From Brasilonema sennae CENA114 (GTDB lineage Bacteria > Cyanobacteriota > Cyanobacteriia > Cyanobacteriales > Nostocaceae), in contig NZ_CP030118.1 in assembly GCF_006968745.1 (NCBI RefSeq), positions 4,218,653 to 4,274,398 on the forward strand: a DNA stretch of 55,746 nt, in the 5' to 3' direction. Each line of letters begins with the position of its first letter. Within the stretch, counting starts at the first letter, position 1. Shown here in pieces: positions 51,186 to 55,746 of the stretch. Both the position numbers and the translations under genes were made by a program. The notes beneath the pieces were generated by a model. That model saw only the letters and a program-made list of their open reading frames with translations, did no database searches and was not told the origin of the DNA.

Positions 51186-53027
51186 GTGAATAACAAACGA
51201 TGGAGAAATGCGGGGCTGTATGCACTGCTGTTTATTGTAGTGATTGCGCTAGGAACAGCGTTTTTTGACCAAAAACAACCAAGTCGGGAGACATGGCGAT
51301 ACAGTCAGTTTATTCAAGAAGTTCAAAATCGTAAAGTAAACAAAGTTAGTTTAAGTGCAGATAGATCTACAGCTCTTGTGACGCCTACAGATGGTACCAA
51401 GAAGCTGGTGACTCTGGTTAACGACCCTGACCTTATTAACACCCTTACCCAAAACGGTGTAGATATTAGTGTTTTGCCGCAAAACGACGAAGGATTTTGG
51501 TTTAAGGCACTCAGCAGCTTATTTTTCCCTGTATTACTTTTAGTTGGTTTGTTTTTCTTGCTCCGCCGCGCTCAAAATGGTCCTGGTAGCCAAGCGATGA
51601 ACTTTGGTAAGTCCAAAGCCAGAGTGCAAATGGAACCACAAACCCAAGTGACATTTAACGATGTTGCTGGTATTGACCAAGCGAAGCTAGAACTCAACGA
51701 AGTCGTAGACTTTTTGAAAAACGCTGACCGCTTTACGGCTGTTGGTGCAAAAATTCCCAAAGGCGTACTGTTGGTTGGACCTCCAGGAACTGGTAAAACT
51801 CTGCTCGCGCGTGCAGTCGCAGGTGAAGCTGGTGTCCCCTTCTTCTCCATCTCTGGTTCTGAGTTTGTGGAAATGTTCGTGGGTGTTGGCGCATCCCGTG
51901 TCCGCGACTTGTTCGAGCAAGCAAAGACAAATGCCCCCTGTATCGTCTTCATCGATGAAATTGACGCAGTCGGTCGTCAGCGGGGTGCTGGTTTAGGCGG
52001 TGGTAACGATGAACGGGAACAAACCCTCAACCAGTTACTCACAGAAATGGACGGCTTTGAAGGTAACACAGGTATTATCATCATTGCTGCTACCAACCGT
52101 CCCGACGTTCTAGATGCAGCGCTGTTGCGTCCCGGTCGCTTCGACCGTCAAGTCGTTGTAGATCGCCCAGATTATGGTGGACGTGTGGAAATTCTCAAAG
52201 TTCATGCCCGTGGTAAGACCTTGGCAAAAGATGTGGACTTAGAAAGAATTGCCCGTCGTACTCCTGGGTTCACAGGTGCAGACCTTTCCAACTTGCTTAA
52301 TGAAGCTGCGATTTTGGCTGCACGTCGAAATTTAACCGAAATTTCGATGGATGAAATTAACGATGCGATCGACCGCGTGTTAGCAGGTCCAGAGAAAAAA
52401 GACCGAGTTATGAGCGAAAAACGCAAAGAACTCGTAGCATATCACGAAGCAGGTCACGCCCTTGTCGGTGCTTTGATGCCAGACTATGACCCCGTGCAGA
52501 AGATTAGCATTATTCCTCGTGGTAGAGCTGGTGGTTTAACTTGGTTTACCCCCAGTGAAGACCGGATGGACACTGGCTTATACAGCCGTTCTTATCTGGA
52601 AAATCAGATGGCTGTTGCATTAGGTGGTCGTCTTGCTGAAGAAATCATCTTTGGTGACGAAGAAGTGACCACAGGTGCGGCTCAAGACTTGCAACAAGTT
52701 GCTCGTGTTGCCCGTCAGATGGTAACACGCTTTGGAATGAGCGATCGCCTCGGTCCAGTTGCCCTTGGTCGTCAGCAAGGTAACATGTTCCTCGGTCGAG
52801 ATATCATGGCAGAACGCGACTTCTCAGAAGAAACTGCTGCTGCTATTGATGAAGAAGTCCGCATACTGGTAGAAACAGCTTACCAACGCTCCAAAGAAGT
52901 GTTGGAAAATAACCGCCACATTCTTGACCAAATCGCGCAAATGCTGGTTGATAAGGAAACTGTGGACGCTGAGGAATTGCAAGAACTACTGGCAAACAAC
53001 GATGTGAAAACTGCAACGTTTGCTTAA
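51186..53027 (+). CDS. ftsH: ATP-dependent zinc metalloprotease FtsH
   Basis: A membrane-bound AAA+ protease that degrades damaged membrane proteins; in cyanobacteria it includes photosystem II D1 repair. The protein has 613 residues. Transmembrane helices lie near 9-27 and 103-124, with a lumenal/periplasmic domain between them. The AAA domain has GPPGTGKT (about 196-203), pore loop FVGVGASRVRDLF, Walker B CIVFIDEIDAVGRQRG and the SRH region ATNRPDVLDAALLRPGRFDRQ. The zinc site HEAGH is near residue 421. The start is GTG with AGGAGG 10 bases upstream; the ATG at 51176 runs into a stop after five codons. Cyanobacteria have several FtsH paralogues; which one this is was not resolved. Confidence 0.97.
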   Translation: MNNKRWRNAGLYALLFIVVIALGTAFFDQKQPSRETWRYSQFIQEVQNRKVNKVSLSADRSTALVTPTDGTKKLVTLVNDPDLINTLTQNGVDISVLPQNDEGFWFKALSSLFFPVLLLVGLFFLLRRAQNGPGSQAMNFGKSKARVQMEPQTQVTFNDVAGIDQAKLELNEVVDFLKNADRFTAVGAKIPKGVLLVGPPGTGKTLLARAVAGEAGVPFFSISGSEFVEMFVGVGASRVRDLFEQAKTNAPCIVFIDEIDAVGRQRGAGLGGGNDEREQTLNQLLTEMDGFEGNTGIIIIAATNRPDVLDAALLRPGRFDRQVVVDRPDYGGRVEILKVHARGKTLAKDVDLERIARRTPGFTGADLSNLLNEAAILAARRNLTEISMDEINDAIDRVLAGPEKKDRVMSEKRKELVAYHEAGHALVGALMPDYDPVQKISIIPRGRAGGLTWFTPSEDRMDTGLYSRSYLENQMAVALGGRLAEEIIFGDEEVTTGAAQDLQQVARVARQMVTRFGMSDRLGPVALGRQQGNMFLGRDIMAERDFSEETAAAIDEEVRILVETAYQRSKEVLENNRHILDQIAQMLVDKETVDAEELQELLANNDVKTATFA

Positions 53028-53095
53028 AAGGTGAGGAGTTAAGAGTGAGGAATGAATACAAAACTTTTCTATCCTCATTCTTGACTTGTAATATT

Positions 53096-53137
53096 CAGGG
53101 TAATTTTGGATTTTTCCAAAGTTGCCCTGATTTTTTT
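53096..53137 (+). terminator. Intrinsic terminator of ftsH
   Basis: CAGGGTAATTTTGG (53096-53109) pairs with CCAAAGTTGCCCTG (53116-53129), including two G-U pairs, around ATTTTT, and ATTTTTTT follows. It lies about 70 bases after the ftsH stop. Confidence 0.85.
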
Positions 53138-53171
53138 GGCAAATCTTGCTTATGAACATTGTTAACCACCA

Positions 53172-53426
53172 ATGAAACTACCATTACTTGATTCCGAAAT
53201 CATCGACCGTATTATCGAAATGGCATGGGAAGACCGGACTCCTTTTGAGGCAATTGAAAAACAATTCGGTTTGCAAGAAAAGCAAGTCATTGCCCTCATG
53301 CGCCGTGAAATGAAAGCATCCAGCTTTCGGATGTGGCGCGAACGTGTTACCGGACGCAAAAGCAAGCATTTAGAAAAGCGAGAATTCGTCGCAGGTCGGT
53401 TTAAATCAGCTAATCAAAAGACTTGA
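53172..53426 (+). CDS. TIGR03643-family protein
   Basis: A protein of 84 residues, strongly basic. SEIIDRIIEMAWEDRTPFEAIEKQFGLQEKQVIALMRREMKASSFRMWRERVTGR matches the small TIGR03643/DUF2805 family, which looks like a helix-turn-helix (residues 20-50) followed by a basic Trp/Arg tail. Nucleic-acid binding is plausible; the role is unknown. It follows the ftsH terminator, so it is probably transcribed separately. Confidence 0.85.
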   Translation: MKLPLLDSEIIDRIIEMAWEDRTPFEAIEKQFGLQEKQVIALMRREMKASSFRMWRERVTGRKSKHLEKREFVAGRFKSANQKT

Positions 53427-53480
53427 TTCAAACTCTCATTATTAAAAGAGTTTAGATTAATACGCTGCATATCAGCTCTC

Positions 53481-53573
53481 AATACGGTTCGGTTAAGGGT
53501 AGTTCGCATGCGTAGAAACCCGGTTTCGCAGAAGTTACGGGGTTTCTGTTAGGGTGCTTATCCGAACCGTATT
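53481..53573. repeat. Palindromic element with 12-bp terminal inverted repeats
   Basis: AATACGGTTCGG (53481-53492) pairs with CCGAACCGTATT (53562-53573). Inside, AGAAACCC (53514-53521) pairs with GGGTTTCT (53540-53547). It is about 93 bp and non-coding. One arm-like sequence, AATACAGTTCGGTTAAG, also occurs at 601-617. It could be a MITE or a folded RNA element. Confidence 0.75.
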
Positions 53574-53753
53574 GTATCAACTCTTCCTTTCTTCGTATAT
53601 CTCTAGGCAAGGTACAAAGCGTCAATATCGGGCAAAGGTAGGAAGTGAATTTTGCAACAATGCGTCATGATACATAGGATACTTTAATAAAATACTTTGC
53701 GAAAGCATTGGCTAGCCCACTCTAATAGTTAGTAGTAACTGGAGGTCGGAAAT

Positions 53754-53996
53754 ATGACGCCTAATGAGAATAACAACTCAACACCTATTGAGAAAGACGA
53801 TCTAGTTGGACTAAATCGCGATATAGACGAGAATTTGAAAGAAGGTTTAGTAGGAAAGGTTGAAGAATGCGATCAAGATGGGTTTGAAGTTAAGTTTCCT
53901 CTTCCAGGAGACAAGGATTTGTCTGCCAAACTGCCAAGGGAAGATATAGACTTTCTGGTGGGAACCAAGCAGCTTGAAAATGAAAATAAAAGTTAA
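53754..53996 (+). CDS. Small acidic hypothetical protein
   Basis: An 80-residue acidic protein with a good ribosome-binding site (GGAGG, 9 bases before the ATG). Residues 25-70 (NLKEGLVGKVEECDQDGFEVKFPLPGDKDLSAKLPREDIDFL) look like a small beta barrel, resembling short DUF4926-like proteins, but I am not sure of the family. A GGGCAGAG/CTCTGCCC hairpin follows (54012-54034), so it is probably a single-gene transcript. Confidence 0.65.
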   Translation: MTPNENNNSTPIEKDDLVGLNRDIDENLKEGLVGKVEECDQDGFEVKFPLPGDKDLSAKLPREDIDFLVGTKQLENENKS

Positions 53997-54011
53997 TTAG
54001 TTTCATCTTCG

Positions 54012-54034
54012 AGGGCAGAGGGATACTCTGCCCT
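54012..54034. terminator. Hairpin between two small genes
   Basis: AGGGCAGAG (54012-54020) pairs with CTCTGCCCT (54026-54034) around GGATA. It is followed by an A-run on the plus strand (a T-run on the minus strand), so it would terminate best leftward. For the rightward gene it may only stabilise the 3' end. Confidence 0.5.
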
Positions 54035-54090
54035 AAAAAAATTGCTAATGTAGCTGACAAAAGAAGTAAAAACTTGTTGGAGGCAAAGCA

Positions 54091-54624
54091 ATGAAAGCAG
54101 ATGAATTATTGGCACAATACGCTGCAGGTAAAAGAGATTTTACTTCAGCAAACCTGAGCGAAGCATTCTTGGAAGGAGCTGATCTGAGTGGAGTTATTTT
54201 AGACAGAGCCATTCTCGATGGAGCTGATTTAAGCAGGGTTAATCTCAGTCAAGCAAGCTTAATTGAAGCAGACTTAAATGGAGCCAATCTAAATCAGGCA
54301 AATCTCACACAAGCTAATTTGAATGGAGCTATTCTAGATGGAGCTATTCTAGAAGGAGCAATTTTGGACGGTGCCAATTTGAGTGAAGCTGATTTGACGA
54401 TCGCAAAGTTAATTAATACCAACTTGCGCGAAGCCGATCTACAAGAAGCTAACCTCAATGCAGTTTCTCTAACTGAAGCAGATCTCAGTCATGCTGACTT
54501 AGCTAAAGCAGATTTAAGCCAAGCAGATCTCAAGAATGCAGAACTCCATGAAGCGAATTTAAACCAAACCAACTTGGATGATGCAAATCTAGAAGGAACA
54601 ATCCTGGATGAAGATAAAGCCTAA
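54091..54624 (+). CDS. Pentapeptide-repeat protein
   Basis: A protein of 177 residues. After a 20-residue N-terminal cap (MKADELLAQYAAGKRDFTSAN) about thirty consecutive pentapeptides of the form A(D/N)L(S/N)xx run to the end (ADLSG, ANLNQ, AILDG). The Leu-centred repeats predict a right-handed quadrilateral beta-helix with nearly no other domain. No signal peptide is seen, so it is probably cytoplasmic. Some members mimic DNA and bind gyrase, but most cyanobacterial ones have no known role. GGAGG precedes the ATG. Confidence 0.9.
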   Translation: MKADELLAQYAAGKRDFTSANLSEAFLEGADLSGVILDRAILDGADLSRVNLSQASLIEADLNGANLNQANLTQANLNGAILDGAILEGAILDGANLSEADLTIAKLINTNLREADLQEANLNAVSLTEADLSHADLAKADLSQADLKNAELHEANLNQTNLDDANLEGTILDEDKA

Positions 54625-54690
54625 CTTTTGGTAAGAAACTTTTAGGAGATTTTCTCAGTCAGAATCTCCAAACTCTTCCAACACTCCCCC

Positions 54691-55746
54691 ATGTCTGAAT
54701 CTGCCCAAGGCATTCCAGGATTACCCGATTTAACGCATCCTAGCGAACTGATGCAATTTGGAACGCATCTACTTAAAGGTTCACTGTTATTAGTATTTCT
54801 GGTTTTCGCTTTGGGAATTGCAATTGCTTTGTTGAGCTTTGCCCTACGTCAAAATCAACAACAGCAAGAGATTTTGATTGGAGAGTGGGCAGTTAGTTAC
54901 TCTCAACTATTGCGGGGATTACAGCATTTAACCCTCGTGTTAGTTTTGCTGGTGGGAGGGTTTTTTCTTTGTTCAACTTTGAGCAATCGTTACCATCATT
55001 GGGAACAGGCAAAGGTGGCTCAAGTTGCCGAGAGTGTCGCTGGTGAAAGGTTAGAACAAATAGCGCCTCAAATACGATACATGACTGAAGAGCCATATGC
55101 ATACACCACTCAAGTGAATGGCAAGATAGTCAAGGTAAATGAAAAACGAAAGATTAGCCGTTTCTTAACATTAAGTGGATCGCAAATTCAAGTTAAGATT
55201 GACCAAAGCCCAGATGTTCGAGGTCGTCGGGCAATTTATAAAATAGACTACACTGCTGACTATAAAGTTGTTAACCAACTCAAAGATATTAATAGTTTTT
55301 TCTTTGAAGCATCACCACTCATTGGTTACTCCTTATTGCAAAGTTATAAAGTAGAGCGTGACGGTACTAGACTTCCACAAACAAATCCTGGTGACTATAG
55401 CTTTCCTTTTCAACTACAACCGGGACAAGAAACGAGTCTAAGAGTCACTTATAAAGCACAAGGATCACCACGCTGGGTTTATAGCTCAAATGGGCAGTTG
55501 CTTTCTAACTTCCGTCTGCTAGCCATCGCCAACTTCCCTGGAGCAGATTTTGCCAGCGGTATCATACCCAATGAGATAAAAAATGACAGACAAGGAACTC
55601 AATTTACTTGGCTCTTTGACGATAATGTTTCAGTCAAGAACCCATTTGGAGTATACACCTACACTGACCCTATTCGTCACACTGGTGTCCTACCCCGACT
55701 ACTATTACTAGCACCGACAATATTTTTCTGGTGGATATTGCTGCTG
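54691..55746 (+). CDS. Membrane protein of unknown function, truncated by the window edge
   Basis: ATG 54691 opens a frame that stays open to the last base, giving 352 codons with the C-terminus missing. Two hydrophobic helices lie near residues 30-53 and 83-100. A charged helical segment (HHWEQAKVAQVAESVAGERLEQ) follows, then a large beta-rich region (about 125-340), probably outside the cytoplasm. A further hydrophobic segment begins at residue 342 (LLLLAPTIFFWWILLL). I do not recognise the family. No strong ribosome-binding site is seen, though a GGAGATT/AATCTCC hairpin (54645-54669) lies just upstream. Confidence 0.75.
   Translation, partial: MSESAQGIPGLPDLTHPSELMQFGTHLLKGSLLLVFLVFALGIAIALLSFALRQNQQQQEILIGEWAVSYSQLLRGLQHLTLVLVLLVGGFFLCSTLSNRYHHWEQAKVAQVAESVAGERLEQIAPQIRYMTEEPYAYTTQVNGKIVKVNEKRKISRFLTLSGSQIQVKIDQSPDVRGRRAIYKIDYTADYKVVNQLKDINSFFFEASPLIGYSLLQSYKVERDGTRLPQTNPGDYSFPFQLQPGQETSLRVTYKAQGSPRWVYSSNGQLLSNFRLLAIANFPGADFASGIIPNEIKNDRQGTQFTWLFDDNVSVKNPFGVYTYTDPIRHTGVLPRLLLLAPTIFFWWILLL

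Overview
The window looks like chromosome from a filamentous, probably heterocyst-forming cyanobacterium (order Nostocales). The evidence is many HIP1 octamers (GCGATCGC), heptanucleotide tandem repeats (CTGTTCC/CTGTTCA type) between genes, abundant palindromic intergenic repeats, and cyanobacterial families such as DUF3611, TIGR03643, pentapeptide-repeat proteins, Ser/Thr kinases fused to TPRs and a NatFGH/Aap-type amino-acid transporter. No rRNA, tRNA, CRISPR array or intact transposase was seen. Genes are cut at both ends of the window.

Layout. 1-4430: a truncated pentapeptide-repeat membrane protein, an array of 147-bp tandem repeats, mnmE and a class 3 lipase. 4530-7700: a compact cassette (RHH-like regulator, palindromic operator, two unrecognised overlapping genes, terminator, decayed AbrB-type antitoxin) flanked by 128-bp direct repeats that copy the 5' end of an SDR gene. 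7700-12430: a PhoD phosphatase with a possible Pho box, a DUF937 protein and a sensor histidine kinase. 12890-22020: a membrane GTPase, two convergent Ser/Thr kinases, a rhomboid-like protein lacking catalytic residues, a GntR regulator with a haloacid-dehalogenase-like enzyme, and an acetyltransferase. 22430-28240: an amino-acid ABC transporter operon with an MscS channel embedded in it. 28500-32490: GST, a histidine-box membrane hydroxylase, an SGNH hydrolase and an aromatic amino-acid permease.

32930-36118 is the most notable locus: three tandem Nif11-leader precursor peptides, a radical SAM/SPASM enzyme and a tiny translationally coupled partner. The precursors carry repeated PLYG motifs that match the XYG splice motif known from Pleurocapsa PlpA/PlpX. 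I infer a spliceotide-type RiPP cluster, in which tyrosine would be excised as tyramine to leave alpha-keto-beta-amino amides. Two precursors have two or three such motifs bracketing a Pro/Ile/Lys repeat.

36157-55746: a second amino-acid ABC transporter whose genes are dispersed around a broken DUF389 gene and DUF3611, then DUF1400, an Eis-like acetyltransferase, an EamA exporter, truB, small hypotheticals, a SMI1/KNR4 protein, a TonB-dependent receptor, an aminotransferase class IV gene that appears to start at ATT, ftsH, TIGR03643, a pentapeptide protein and a truncated membrane protein.

A recurring theme is partial duplication of gene ends. It occurs at the SDR 5' end, at the 3' ends of the ABC ATPase and hydroxylase genes, and at the 3' end of a small hypothetical gene. 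In the first two cases extra genes lie between the copies, suggesting integration through short homology.
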